Of a stretch of DNA of 16,583 bases, positions 1-8,493 are shown in pieces. The number at the start of each line of letters is the position of its first letter. Within the stretch, counting starts at the first letter, position 1. Below the pieces are notes generated by a model that saw only the letters and a program-made list of their open reading frames with translations, was not told the DNA's origin and made no database searches. The DNA comes from an uncultured Bacilli bacterium (GTDB taxonomy: Bacteria; Bacillota_I; Bacilli_A; RF39; UBA660): positions 1 through 16,583 of the forward strand of contig CANUCD010000010.1 in NCBI GenBank assembly GCA_947856335.1, written 5' to 3'. Position numbers and translations under genes: made by a program.

Positions 1-15
1 ATTTTGTACAGCAAA

Positions 16-1104
16 CTACTCATGAATCAATAAATCTTCATCTTCACTTTTAAGTTTATCCACTTCTACTTTATTGATAGAATCAAACCTTTTAGTAATC
101 TTATCACTAGTAGTATTAAGTTCTTCTACACTTTTACTAACAGTATTTATATTACGAGCTAGCTTATCCCATCGCTCTTTATATCTTGCAAATTCTATAG
201 AAAGCTTATTTAATTCATCATGAATAATTTTAGCATACTTATCTCTTTCCATATTCTTTAAAATCATCTCAATAACTGTAAGTGTACTCATAAGAGTAGT
301 AGGACTAGTAATCCATACTTTCCTAGAATAAGCATAATTAAGAATATCAGAGTGATATGCATTAACTTCAGCAAATATAGCTTCTGCTGGCAAAAAAAGT
401 ATTGCTTCATTACTAGTTTCCCCATGTATAATATATTTACTAGCTATAGCATCAATATGCTTCTTAAAATCAAGTTTAAACTGTCTTTCTGCCATAGTTC
501 GCTCATCTTTACTTAAAGACTTATTAGTCATTTTCTCATAATTTTCTAAAGGAAATTTAGAATCAATGGCAATTGTTCCGAGTGGAGATGGAGCATAAAG
601 TATAGCATCAGCAATAGAACCATTACTCATCTTATGTTGTAAATCATATATACCTGTATTAACACTTCCAAATGCATTTTCCAAAATAAATTGTAAATTA
701 ACTTCCCCAAATATACCTCTACTTTTCTTATCTGTAAGTATACTTTGTAAAGAAATAATATCTTCTCCTAAACCATCTATTTTCTTTTGAGCTTCATCTA
801 TTTTAGATAATCTTTCTAATACATTTGCAAATGTTTTATTTGTTTTTTCTAAACTTTGATCTAATCTTTCGGTAACTCGGTTATTTATTTCTAATAATTT
901 TCTTTCTATTTTCTCATCAAGCGTATCAAAATCTTTTCTAATATCACTTGAAAACTGCACTTTAAACTCTCCTATTTCTTTAATTAAAGAAACTTCAAGT
1001 TTACTCATTCTATCTACAACTTCTAAACTATGATTTTTTCTAAGTAAAATAACAAATAAAAGAATAACAACCAAAACTAATAACCCAATAATAACATATT
1101 CCAT
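16..1104 (-). CDS. rmuC: RmuC-family DNA recombination protein
   Basis: This 362-residue protein matches the RmuC family, which limits sequence inversions and is thought to act on DNA structures near the membrane; the biochemical activity is not settled. Seen here: an N-terminal hydrophobic segment (about residues 3-21), a long charged coiled-coil region (about 25-120), then the RmuC core with family signatures: GIFGEVNLQFILE near 135, AIDSKFPLENY near 178, ILFLPAEAIFAEV near 236 and WITSPTTLMSTL near 265. The start is an ATG preceded by AGAGG about 7 bases upstream. It lies 9 bases after the stop of the VTT/DedA-type gene, so the two are probably cotranscribed. The stop is TAG at 16-18, and too little sequence follows to see a terminator. 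Family assignment is firm; the in vivo role is inferred from the family. Confidence 0.93.
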   Translation of the reverse strand: MEYVIIGLLVLVVILLFVILLRKNHSLEVVDRMSKLEVSLIKEIGEFKVQFSSDIRKDFDTLDEKIERKLLEINNRVTERLDQSLEKTNKTFANVLERLSKIDEAQKKIDGLGEDIISLQSILTDKKSRGIFGEVNLQFILENAFGSVNTGIYDLQHKMSNGSIADAILYAPSPLGTIAIDSKFPLENYEKMTNKSLSKDERTMAERQFKLDFKKHIDAIASKYIIHGETSNEAILFLPAEAIFAEVNAYHSDILNYAYSRKVWITSPTTLMSTLTVIEMILKNMERDKYAKIIHDELNKLSIEFARYKERWDKLARNINTVSKSVEELNTTSDKITKRFDSINKVEVDKLKSEDEDLLIHE

Positions 1105-1113
1105 AATATACCT

Positions 1114-1692
1114 CTATTCTATTCTAAGTTTCCTACTAACAATTTTACTAATAATATAAGCAACTAAAACTAATATTCCCACTCTAACTAAATAGATAGG
1201 ATTTTTAATACTTTCAATTAAACTAACCCCAACAAATCCCCAGAAATAAACCAAAAACACTTTTCCTATTAAAAGAGAACCTATAAACTTTTTATAGCTC
1301 ATATTAGATAAACCTGCTGCTATATTAACTAAAAAAGCTGGTGTAAAAGGAATAGCAATAATAACTGTTAATTCTTCAAACTTCAAATTAGTAATAACAT
1401 CAATTGTTTTTTTACTAACTAAACCATTATTCTTAATTCTTCTAAAAAGCCAAGTCTGTACTTTCTTTCTAAATAAATAAAAAGAAATAAAACAACCAAG
1501 ACAAGTAAATACCCAAGAAATAATAAACCCTAAAATATTACCAAAAGCTAAAAAGTTTAAAGTAATAAACACAAAAAGAGGTAATATAGGAACCATTGAT
1601 TCAATTAAAATAAAGAAGCAACCAATAATAGGTCCTAATATACCTAACCCCTGAAGTGTTGTATCAATAAATGTATCTATCGCATCAAACAT
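1114..1692 (-). CDS. VTT/DedA-type (TVP38/TMEM64-like) membrane protein
   Basis: A predicted 192-residue polytopic membrane protein with several hydrophobic segments and a central stretch (IPFTPAFLVNIAAGLSNMSY) typical of the VTT/SNARE-associated domain of DedA and TVP38/TMEM64 proteins. Members of this superfamily move lipids across membranes, including polyprenyl-phosphate carriers and phosphatidylethanolamine; which substrate applies here cannot be told. The frame is open to an ATG at 1725, but that codon directly follows the T-run of the feoB terminator. The ATG at 1692 has GTG six bases upstream, the same register as the GGTG ribosome sites of other genes here, so I prefer it. rmuC follows after 9 bases. 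Family confidence is good; the start is uncertain. Confidence 0.78.
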   Translation of the reverse strand: MFDAIDTFIDTTLQGLGILGPIIGCFFILIESMVPILPLFVFITLNFLAFGNILGFIISWVFTCLGCFISFYLFRKKVQTWLFRRIKNNGLVSKKTIDVITNLKFEELTVIIAIPFTPAFLVNIAAGLSNMSYKKFIGSLLIGKVFLVYFWGFVGVSLIESIKNPIYLVRVGILVLVAYIISKIVSRKLRIE

Positions 1693-1707
1693 ATCAATCA
1701 CAATACT

Positions 1708-1713
1708 ATTATA
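1708..1713 (-). promoter_or_regulatory. Possible -10 box for the VTT protein-rmuC pair
   Basis: A perfect TATAAT reads on the minus strand just downstream of the feoB terminator and 15 bases before the preferred start at 1692. No convincing -35 hexamer sits 16-18 bases upstream, and in such AT-rich DNA the hexamer can occur by chance. Readthrough from feoB is the alternative. Confidence 0.3.
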
Positions 1714-1725
1714 ATACAAAACCAT

Positions 1726-1759
1726 AAAAATTACACTCTAAATAACTTTTAGAGTGTAA
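1726..1759 (-). terminator. Intrinsic terminator of feoAB
   Basis: A perfect 10-bp inverted repeat (TTACACTCTA / TAGAGTGTAA) with a 9-base loop is followed on the minus strand by five T residues (1730-1726). The feoB stop codon (1749-1751) lies inside the structure, at the junction of loop and stem. Confidence 0.85.
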
Positions 1760-3728
1760 ACAACTTAATAAACAAACAAAGTATAATACCTACCATAAGT
1801 GGAACAATAACACTTAAAAATGTATAAAACTTACTATTTGTTTCTTTATAAATTGTAAGTAAAGTAGTAGAACAAGGAAAACGATATAAAAACAAGAATA
1901 TAAAACATAAAGCTGTTGTAATTGTCCATCCATTACTAACTAAAATATCTTTAAGTATAAAAATATTATCCATACTAATTAAAGTATTAGTATTCAAATA
2001 AACCATAAGCATAATAGGTAAAACTATTTCATTCGCTGGAAATCCAAGAATAAGTGCTAGTAATATAACACCATCTACTCCTAAAAAATGCCCAATTGGT
2101 GTCAAATAAGAAACTAAATAATCTAAAATAGGCTTACCATTTATAGTAAAATTTACTATACCCCAAATAAGTACTCCTGCTAAAATAGCCACTTTAATAG
2201 CTCTTCCTAAAACAAATATAGCTCTATTTTTAAAACTATCAATAATTGTATCTATAATATTAGGCATTCTATAAGGTGGTAACTCTAAAGTAAAATATGA
2301 ACTTTCTCCCTTTAATACTGTTTTAGATAAAAGATAACTACACAAAAAAGTCAAAATAATTCCCAATAATATAAACAATGTTAAAATAAGTGAACACATA
2401 AAAGCCCCATAACTTTGATTAAGACCTACCATAAATATAGTAATAATAGCAATTAAACTAGGAAACTTTCCATTACAAGGCATAAAAATATTTGTTAAAA
2501 TAGCAAGTATTCTCTCTCTTTTTGAATCAATAATTCTTGTTCCTGTAACTCCAACTGCATTACATCCAATACCCATACACATAGTAAGTGCCTGTTTACC
2601 ACAAGCATGACACTTACTAAAAGCTCTATCTAAATTAAAAGCCATTCTTGGTAAAACTCCCAAATTTTCTAAAAAACTAAAAAGTGGAAAGAAAATAAGC
2701 ATTGGTGGCATCATTACTGATACAACCCAATATAAAGTTTTATAAACCCCATTAACAAGTAAATCTAATAAAGTACTAGGAATATGAATAAACTCTAAGA
2801 TATTAGTAAGAGGTACTTCTAACCAAGAGAAAAAAGAAAATAATAAACTAGATGGATAATTAGCTCCCTTTATTGTCAAATAAAAGCAAATAAATAATAA
2901 AATAAGCATAATAGGTATTCCCCATAATTTACTTGTTAAAACTTTATCTATTCTTCTTGTATAATCCCTTATGTTTTCTATTATTATAACTCCATCTAAT
3001 ACTTCTTTAACTCTCTTGGCTAAATGTAGAGCTACCTCTAAAGAAACATCAATATCTGTATCTATTAAAATATCATCTATAATTCCTAACTCTTTAAATT
3101 TATCAACATAATAAGAATGCTGTTCAAGTACTTTTAGAACTATCCATTTCCTATTATAAGTTGTATCAGCAATATGTTTATCAATACTTTTTATAAATGT
3201 ATTTAAAACTCCATAATCTATATCAAGATAATTACTTGGTTTACTATTATAAATTGCTTTTAAAAGACAATCTAACCCCACTTTATTTTTAGCACTTACT
3301 AAAACAACGGGACTTTCTAATCTTTCTTCTAATAATTTAGCATCAATAGTAATACCCTTTTTCTCTGCCTCATCTATTAAGTTAATACAAACAACTACAT
3401 TCTTACATATTTCTTTAGTTTGTAAAACAAGATTAAGACTTCTACTTAAATTAGTCGCATCACACACCACAACTGCAACATCAAAACGAGAAAACAAAAT
3501 AAAATCAGTTGCTACCATCTCTTCTTTTGATTTACTAACTAAAGAATAAGTCCCAGGTAAATCATAAAAAGTATATGAAGTATCTAAATAATTACAAACC
3601 CCAGAATTAACACTTACTGTCTTTCCAGACCAATTACCCGTATGTTCATTTTTATGTGTAAACTGATTATAAAGCGTAGATTTACCTACATTAGGCATAC
3701 CTATTAAAGCAACATCAATCCTCTTCAT
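1749..3728 (-). CDS. feoB: Ferrous iron transport protein B (GTPase and membrane channel)
   Basis: FeoB imports Fe(II) across the cytoplasmic membrane and has an N-terminal G domain. The 659-residue length is usual for the family. G-domain motifs are visible: P-loop GMPNVGKST at 10-18, switch threonine T37, DLPGTYS at 56-62, NLID as the guanine-specificity motif near 117-120, and SAKNKVG as G5 near 145. A cytosolic helical linker follows, then the membrane part with the FeoB gate signatures GIGCNAVGVTGTR and MPCNGKFP and the C-terminal FPCSTTLLTIYKE. The CNGKFP form resembles FeoB types common in Gram-positive anaerobes. It overlaps feoA by 14 bases, so the two are probably translationally coupled. 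No FeoC is present. No change in a key residue was seen. Confidence 0.97.
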   Translation of the reverse strand: MKRIDVALIGMPNVGKSTLYNQFTHKNEHTGNWSGKTVSVNSGVCNYLDTSYTFYDLPGTYSLVSKSKEEMVATDFILFSRFDVAVVVCDATNLSRSLNLVLQTKEICKNVVVCINLIDEAEKKGITIDAKLLEERLESPVVLVSAKNKVGLDCLLKAIYNSKPSNYLDIDYGVLNTFIKSIDKHIADTTYNRKWIVLKVLEQHSYYVDKFKELGIIDDILIDTDIDVSLEVALHLAKRVKEVLDGVIIIENIRDYTRRIDKVLTSKLWGIPIMLILLFICFYLTIKGANYPSSLLFSFFSWLEVPLTNILEFIHIPSTLLDLLVNGVYKTLYWVVSVMMPPMLIFFPLFSFLENLGVLPRMAFNLDRAFSKCHACGKQALTMCMGIGCNAVGVTGTRIIDSKRERILAILTNIFMPCNGKFPSLIAIITIFMVGLNQSYGAFMCSLILTLFILLGIILTFLCSYLLSKTVLKGESSYFTLELPPYRMPNIIDTIIDSFKNRAIFVLGRAIKVAILAGVLIWGIVNFTINGKPILDYLVSYLTPIGHFLGVDGVILLALILGFPANEIVLPIMLMVYLNTNTLISMDNIFILKDILVSNGWTITTALCFIFLFLYRFPCSTTLLTIYKETNSKFYTFLSVIVPLMVGIILCLFIKLFTL

Positions 3729-3942
3729 AAATAACCTCTATTTCTCTTGCAAGTTCATCTCTTAAAGCAAGTATAGCCCCATTTATTTTATAAGCTCTAG
3801 GATTACGAAAAGGATTATTTAAAACACATTCTACTTTTTCTCCAGGCAAAAAACCCAAATCATATAATCTTCTTTTCATATCAACATCATTTATTTTCAA
3901 AATAACCACTACATCATTTAATTTTATCTCATCAAGACTCAT
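3715..3942 (-). CDS. feoA: FeoA, small SH3-like accessory protein of ferrous iron transport
   Basis: A 75-residue protein with the FeoA/SH3-like pattern: an N-terminal strand (LNDVVVILKIND), the conserved MKRRLYDLGFLPGEKVECV turn at about 22-40, and a C-terminal AILALRDELAREIEV segment. FeoA supports FeoB-driven Fe(II) uptake, probably by contacting the FeoB cytosolic region. Translation starts at an ATG with a strong GGGGGAG ribosome site 5 bases upstream. The stop is TGA (3715-3717), embedded in the 14-base overlap with feoB. Reading TGA as tryptophan would carry the frame on into feoB, so TGA must terminate here. No clear Fur-type operator was seen upstream, so iron control cannot be shown from sequence. 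Confidence 0.93.
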   Translation of the reverse strand: MSLDEIKLNDVVVILKINDVDMKRRLYDLGFLPGEKVECVLNNPFRNPRAYKINGAILALRDELAREIEVIYEED

Positions 3943-3954
3943 TAAAACTCCCCC

Positions 3955-3999
3955 ATTATAACTCTATCGTATTATATGACAAGATAAATTTTTAGTAAC
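3955..3999 (-). promoter_or_regulatory. feoAB promoter region with two TATAAT boxes
   Basis: Two perfect -10 hexamers read on the minus strand. The proximal one (3955-3960) has TTGTCA as -35 at 3977-3982 with a 16-base spacer, but its transcript would begin at or inside the ribosome site. The distal one (3971-3976) has a weaker -35 (GTTACT, 3994-3999, 17-base spacer) and would give a leader of about 22 bases with an intact ribosome site. I cannot decide which is used. Confidence 0.6.
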
Positions 4000-4000
4000 T

Positions 4001-4021
4001 AAAAAAAGCTATTGCTAGCTT
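4001..4021 (-). terminator. Intrinsic terminator of the tad operon
   Basis: A 6-bp stem (AAGCTA / TAGCTT) with a GCAA loop is followed on the minus strand by a run of seven T residues (4007-4001), the first two of which belong to the stem. The tadC TAG stop (4015-4017) lies in the loop and upstream arm. The GCAA tetraloop is of the GNRA type, which stabilises short stems. Confidence 0.8.
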
Positions 4022-4710
4022 AAATAACGAATAATAACAGGTGCTAATATAATAAGAAACATAATAGGCACAAAAAACACAACACTAATAATACTAACTT
4101 TCGTAGGAAGTTTATTTATTTCTGATTTAATCTCTAATATTTGTTTATCTCTTATAAAATCAATTTGATTCGTAAGAGAAGTAACTAAACTATTTCCATA
4201 AATATTTGATTCAACCATATTTAATATTGCATTGTTAATTGCCTCACTTGGAATTCTCTCTTTCATATTACTTAATGCTTCATTTAAACTTTTACCAAGT
4301 TTTACTTCTGCTAAAGCTTTCTTAAATTCACTAGATAATAAAGAATCAATATTAGATGTCGTAAGATTTAGCGCATGACCTAAATTTCTTCCACTCTCAA
4401 GAGTTAGTAATAATACTTCAAAGAAGAATGTTGCTTCTTTTTCTAACTTTTTAGCTCTTTTATATATTGGATAATCTAAAATAAATAATTCACTTAAATA
4501 ATAAAACAATATCGCTACAATTGGTCCAATAATATATCCATAATTAGATACAAAAAGAAAGAAAATAAATATAAGTAAAGAAATAAATAGGCGAATATTT
4601 AAAAGAATGAATAAATTATATGAATGAGATACCCCTAATAATTTAATCTTAGCTTCTATTCTTTTAATTGTCTTTTTAGGATATATTTTAACAAATATAC
4701 TTTCTCTCAT
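4015..4710 (-). CDS. tadC: TadC-like pilus platform protein (type II secretion F domain)
   Basis: The second inner-membrane platform protein of the Tad pilus. The 231-residue sequence has two adjacent N-terminal membrane segments (about 35-80), a cytoplasmic helical type II secretion F domain (about 85-200, with FFFEVLLLTLESGRNLGHAL and a later LGKSLNEAL turn), and a C-terminal membrane helix (about 205-228). TadB and TadC are expected to form the platform on which the TadA ATPase works. The start ATG overlaps the tadB TGA stop as ATGA, with GGAGG upstream, implying translational coupling. The name TadC rests on its position after TadB and its shorter length; sequence alone supports only a T2SSF-domain protein. 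It is the last gene of the operon. Confidence 0.85.
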   Translation of the reverse strand: MRESIFVKIYPKKTIKRIEAKIKLLGVSHSYNLFILLNIRLFISLLIFIFFLFVSNYGYIIGPIVAILFYYLSELFILDYPIYKRAKKLEKEATFFFEVLLLTLESGRNLGHALNLTTSNIDSLLSSEFKKALAEVKLGKSLNEALSNMKERIPSEAINNAILNMVESNIYGNSLVTSLTNQIDFIRDKQILEIKSEINKLPTKVSIISVVFFVPIMFLIILAPVIIRYLS

Positions 4711-5702
4711 AATTTTACCTCCAATAACTTCTTAACAATCCAAATATAAAGAACATATAAAAGTAAAATAATAACAAACATAAATATACCCAAACTAGAA
4801 GAAACTAAAGGACTAAAATAAGTTGGATTTAAAATAAATATTATCGCAGCAAAGATAAAAGGTAAGAACACTAAAAATTTAAAGACAAACCTACTAGAAC
4901 TAGTTAAACTCTTTAATTCGCTGCGAAGATTCTTTCGCTCTAAAATAGATTTCTCTAGTCTTGAAAACACCCGTATAATATCTCCTCCTGTCTTATTTAA
5001 AAGAGTAAGAGAAGTCGTAATATACTGAACATCCTCTATCTTTACTCTCTCATAAAACCGTTTAAATACAACATCTAAACTAAGACCATAAGTAATATCT
5101 AAATAAATCTTTTCAAACTCATCTTGTATTGGTCCATCAAGCTCTGTTTTAACCATCATTATCGCTTGCATAATATTTTTTCCACTAGAAAAAGCATTAT
5201 TCATAATAATAATAGACCTCAGTAAATCATCTTCTATTCTTTTCCTTTTCTGATTAAATAATATAGCTAAATAAATATCAGGAAGAAAGAAAGAAATAAT
5301 CATAATAAGAAGCCAAATCATACTATCAAAACTATCTTGATGCATAATAAGACTAATAACTCCTAAAACAAATACAATAAAAGCTATAAAAAACTTAATA
5401 CTTACATAATCAATTCCATCTTTTTTATTTCTATCTAAATAAGCAATATATTTTTCATATCTTCGTCCATAATTTCTAAGTACAACAGATTTTTTAAATA
5501 TCTTAGTTAAAATATGTATAAACTTCCAAACATAAACTAATAATTCATCAAAGAAAGATATTTCTTGATCTTTACTAGAGGTAAGAGCAAATGAAGCAAG
5601 TCTTTTTTCTAGGCGCATACTTCTAGATAGACGAAGTACATAAATTACCCCTAAAACTGGTATTAAAATTAAAAATATTTTTAAAATATCTACTCCGTCC
5701 AT
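4707..5702 (-). CDS. tadB: TadB-like pilus platform protein (type II secretion F domain)
   Basis: A 331-residue membrane protein with an N-terminal helix (about 5-23), a basic cytoplasmic stretch, paired membrane segments (about 103-150), a type II secretion F domain (about 160-270, including RSIIIMNNAFSSGKNIMQAI and LTLLNKTGGDIIRVFSRLE) and two C-terminal helices. This order fits TadB, the larger of the two Tad platform proteins. The start ATG has AGAGGTGG just upstream and lies 10 bases after the tadA stop. Its own stop is TGA overlapping the tadC start. The T2SSF assignment is strong; assignment to TadB rather than a generic GspF/PilC protein relies on the flanking tadA, tadZ and flp genes. 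Confidence 0.88.
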   Translation of the reverse strand: MDGVDILKIFLILIPVLGVIYVLRLSRSMRLEKRLASFALTSSKDQEISFFDELLVYVWKFIHILTKIFKKSVVLRNYGRRYEKYIAYLDRNKKDGIDYVSIKFFIAFIVFVLGVISLIMHQDSFDSMIWLLIMIISFFLPDIYLAILFNQKRKRIEDDLLRSIIIMNNAFSSGKNIMQAIMMVKTELDGPIQDEFEKIYLDITYGLSLDVVFKRFYERVKIEDVQYITTSLTLLNKTGGDIIRVFSRLEKSILERKNLRSELKSLTSSSRFVFKFLVFLPFIFAAIIFILNPTYFSPLVSSSLGIFMFVIILLLYVLYIWIVKKLLEVKL

Positions 5703-5712
5703 CTATCCACCT

Positions 5713-7047
5713 CTATTCTTTTTTATCTAGATAAAAAATATCATCTAAATCATCAATTCCTCTTGCTTTAATCTTTTTAAGTACTTTAGGAATTCCTTTA
5801 TATAAAATAAATTCTCCATCTACTTCGCCATTTGGAGTAAGTCCCTTTTGTCTAAATGCAAATATTTCTTTTAATTTAATCTCATCATTTGAAAAATTTT
5901 CAAGTTCCACAATACTTGTAACTTTTCTTCTACCATCACTCATTCTCTCAATATTAACAACCAAATCTATAGCACTCACAATATATTCTCGAACAGCCTT
6001 AATAGGAATATCAATACCACCCATTAACACCATTGTCTCTAACCTATTTAAAGCATCAACAGGACTATTAGCATGAAGAGTTGTAAGTGACCCATCATGC
6101 CCCGTATTCATCGCTTGAAGCATATCAAATGCCTCACTTCCTCTTACCTCACCAACAATAATTCTATCAGGTCGCATTCTAAGAGAGTTAATAACTAAAT
6201 CACGAATTGTAATCTCTCCTGTTGCTTCATAATTAGTAGGTCTAGTCTCAAGTGAAATAACATGAGGTTGATTAAGTCTAAGTTCTGCTGCATCTTCTAT
6301 CGTAATAATACGTTCATTATCATGAATAAAACCAGTTAAAATATTTAAAAGAGTTGTCTTACCTGAACCAGTACCTCCACATACAATAATATTAAGCTTA
6401 CCTCTAACAGCAGCATCTAAAAACCTTGCCATATAAGGAGTAAGACTTCCTATTCTAATTAACTCATCAATATTAGTCATATTCTCTTTAAACTTACGAA
6501 TAGTTACAACTGGTCCTTTTGTTGAAAGAGGAGGTATGACAGCATTTATTCTCGAACCATCCGAAAGTCTTGAATCTACCATAGGACTTGTCGCATCAAT
6601 CGTTCTACCCATTGGTTCAATAAGTCTTTGCACTGTTCTTACAATATGTTCATCATTGATAAATGATACACTCTCATCTTTTACAAGTTGTCCATCAATC
6701 TCAATATAAATCTCATCAGGACTGTTAATCATAATTTCTGTTATATTATCATCTTCTAATAACTCTGTAATTGGACCATATCCATTTATCTCATTATCAA
6801 TCAAATTAAACAAATGACTTCGCTCTAAATTAGTTAAATCATACCCCTCAATAGATTTATCTATCTCATCATTTATCCATTCATCTAACCCAATATTACT
6901 AGGCATTTCATTATCAATTAAATTCTCAATAATCTCCGTTCTTAACTTATCAAGTAATTTCTTATCTGGAAATATATCATAATCATTGATAATATCTTGT
7001 TTTTTCTGTTTGATTTTAACATCAAAGGCATCTCTAAGCGTCTTCAT
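5713..7047 (-). CDS. tadA: TadA/CpaF-type pilus motor ATPase
   Basis: The secretion ATPase that powers Flp pilus assembly, acting as a cytoplasmic hexamer on the TadB/TadC platform. In the 444-residue product the key motifs are Walker A GGTGSGKT (224-231), the Asp box IITIEDAAEL (247-256), Walker B RIIVGEVRGSEA (295-306) and the His box TGHDGSLTTLHANS (315-328). A helical N-terminal domain (about 1-90) precedes the N-terminal ATPase subdomain, as in CpaF/TadA proteins. The frame is open to a GTG at 7056, but that GTG is part of the ribosome site AAGGTGAG, so the ATG at 7047 (MKTLRD) is taken. The start overlaps the tadZ end by 14 bases. All catalytic motifs look intact. Confidence 0.95.
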   Translation of the reverse strand: MKTLRDAFDVKIKQKKQDIINDYDIFPDKKLLDKLRTEIIENLIDNEMPSNIGLDEWINDEIDKSIEGYDLTNLERSHLFNLIDNEINGYGPITELLEDDNITEIMINSPDEIYIEIDGQLVKDESVSFINDEHIVRTVQRLIEPMGRTIDATSPMVDSRLSDGSRINAVIPPLSTKGPVVTIRKFKENMTNIDELIRIGSLTPYMARFLDAAVRGKLNIIVCGGTGSGKTTLLNILTGFIHDNERIITIEDAAELRLNQPHVISLETRPTNYEATGEITIRDLVINSLRMRPDRIIVGEVRGSEAFDMLQAMNTGHDGSLTTLHANSPVDALNRLETMVLMGGIDIPIKAVREYIVSAIDLVVNIERMSDGRRKVTSIVELENFSNDEIKLKEIFAFRQKGLTPNGEVDGEFILYKGIPKVLKKIKARGIDDLDDIFYLDKKE

Positions 7048-7807
7048 GTAACTCACCTTCTTTAAAGATATCAGTTGCTATTCCCATAAGTGTTGTATAA
7101 TCTTTAGCAAATACACTTGCTACTTTCTTATCAAGAGTAATAATCTTACCATTCATAATAAAACTATCTATATTTTTAATATAAAAATCTTTTGATAATA
7201 CATAATCAATATTAGCTTTAATAATATTTTTAATATCATATATACCAAAATAATCTTTAAAAGGATAAACACTCTCATTTAATATTACTTTATAATTCTT
7301 TAAGTTAACATCTTTAAATATAGAAAGTAAACTACGCATATTTTTTAAATCAAGTGGATCATTCGTTACTAAAAACAAAATAACATCTGCTAAATCAAGC
7401 GTTAAAATATTAAAATCAGTTAAATCATGTGTTGTATCTATTAAAACAACATCATAACTAAATATAGCTTTATCTAAAATAATTTCTACATACTTAGGAT
7501 TCATCTTTAATGCTTGTCTAGGATCTTTAGGACTTGCTAAAACATCAATAAATTCATCATATTTAGTAATATAATTTTTAAATTCTTGATAACTATTATT
7601 ATTATAATCATAACAAAAATGATAACTACTCTTTCCATTTGGTATATTTAAAGCTGCACTAATTCCTCCTCCTGATAAATCAAAATCAATAATAAGCACT
7701 CTTTTTCCTAATGCTTCAAATATACCTGCTAAATTAAGAGTCGTAATAGTCTTTCCTACTCCACCTTTAGCAGATGCTACACATATACTAATTCCTTTAT
7801 TATTCAT
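7034..7807 (-). CDS. tadZ: TadZ/CpaE-like MinD/ParA-family ATPase
   Basis: A 257-residue P-loop ATPase of the MinD/ParA group. It has a deviant Walker A (KGGVGKT, 14-20, with the signature lysine before the glycines), Walker A' (VLIIDFD, 37-43) and a Walker B-like VLIDTTHD (121-128). Position between the pseudopilin genes and tadA fits TadZ/CpaE, which marks the site of the pilus machine in the cell. The receiver-like N-terminal domain of many CpaE/TadZ proteins is absent: the ATPase begins within the first ten residues. A ribosome site (AGGGGAT) precedes the ATG. A MinD or ParA role in chromosome partition is less likely given the operon. Confidence 0.87.
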   Translation of the reverse strand: MNNKGISICVASAKGGVGKTITTLNLAGIFEALGKRVLIIDFDLSGGGISAALNIPNGKSSYHFCYDYNNNSYQEFKNYITKYDEFIDVLASPKDPRQALKMNPKYVEIILDKAIFSYDVVLIDTTHDLTDFNILTLDLADVILFLVTNDPLDLKNMRSLLSIFKDVNLKNYKVILNESVYPFKDYFGIYDIKNIIKANIDYVLSKDFYIKNIDSFIMNGKIITLDKKVASVFAKDYTTLMGIATDIFKEGELHEDA

Positions 7808-7821
7808 ATGCTTATCCCCTT

Positions 7822-8157
7822 TTATTCTAAAATCCCTGTCATATCAACTTTAATTTTATATTCATCTATTCCAATAACAGAACCAAAAATACTATCAATG
7901 AAATATTCGTTTTCTATATGAACTTCATTATCACTAACTAAAACATCTAAATTATCAACAGGTATCCCATTTTCTTCATAATTTTTTTTAATATCATCTA
8001 TAGTAGAAATATTCATATCTAATATATTTTTAGTAACTTCCTTTAACTTAGTAGTCTTACAAACAATATAACCAGTATCAATCACAAAAGCTGCTACTCC
8101 AAGTAAAATTGGTATTAAAATTACAAACAAAATAAGTGTTTGACCCTTTTTATTCAT
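7822..8157 (-). CDS. TadG/TadE-like pseudopilin, short form
   Basis: A 111-residue protein that opens with a prepilin-like leader, MNKKG, followed by QTLILFVILIPILLGVAAF, a hydrophobic helix of the type seen in the TadE/G-like Flp assembly family. The glutamate at mature position 5 found in its two neighbours is replaced by leucine, a state seen in TadG-like proteins. The remaining 75 residues form a small acidic extracellular domain. TadG proteins are usually several hundred residues long, so this is a reduced version or a third minor pilin. The start overlaps the tadE stop by 8 bases and has AGGAG upstream. The role in pilus initiation or anchoring is inferred from family and operon. Confidence 0.75.
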   Translation of the reverse strand: MNKKGQTLILFVILIPILLGVAAFVIDTGYIVCKTTKLKEVTKNILDMNISTIDDIKKNYEENGIPVDNLDVLVSDNEVHIENEYFIDSIFGSVIGIDEYKIKVDMTGILE

Positions 8158-8482
8158 AAGAAATACTCCTACTAACTTTTAAATGATAAGGATTATCAAA
8201 AACAAGATGAAGACCAGGTGTAATAATATCAACATCTTCACTAATAGATATTACAACCGAATTACTCTCCTCACTTATTTCAAGAGTGTTTAACTCTAGT
8301 TTTTCTGCTATTTTTTCTTTACTACATCCATCTTCCCATAAAGATATTACATCACTTAATACTCCCTCTAATCTTGTTTGGGTACGAATAATATTGCCAA
8401 TATCAATTACCCCTAATACTAGTAAAAGAAAAATCGGTAATATAATCACAAATTCGACTAAAGCTTGACCCTTTTTATTCAT
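8150..8482 (-). CDS. tadE: TadE-like pseudopilin
   Basis: A 110-residue protein starting MNKKG followed by QALVEFVIILPIFLLLVLGV, the classic TadE signature: a short basic leader, G/Q cleavage point, glutamate at mature position 5 and a long hydrophobic helix. The ectodomain (about 30-110) is short and acidic with one cysteine (C53). TadE-family pseudopilins are cut by the same prepilin peptidase as the Flp pilin and help assembly. The frame is open to a GTG at 8491, but that GTG belongs to the AGAGGTG ribosome site, so the ATG at 8482 is used. The flp stop lies 11 bases upstream. Confidence 0.88.
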   Translation of the reverse strand: MNKKGQALVEFVIILPIFLLLVLGVIDIGNIIRTQTRLEGVLSDVISLWEDGCSKEKIAEKLELNTLEISEESNSVVISISEDVDIITPGLHLVFDNPYHLKVSRSISYE

Positions 8483-8493
8483 GATACACACCT

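Noticed and set aside
3715..4710. Possible Mollicutes genetic code with TGA as tryptophan
   Set aside because: TGA ends feoA within its overlap with feoB and ends tadB as ATGA at the tadC start. Tryptophans at conserved places (CotJB WPW, Obg) use TGG.
8286..8468. 60-codon plus-strand frame
   Set aside because: Antisense shadow of tadE, with no ribosome site.
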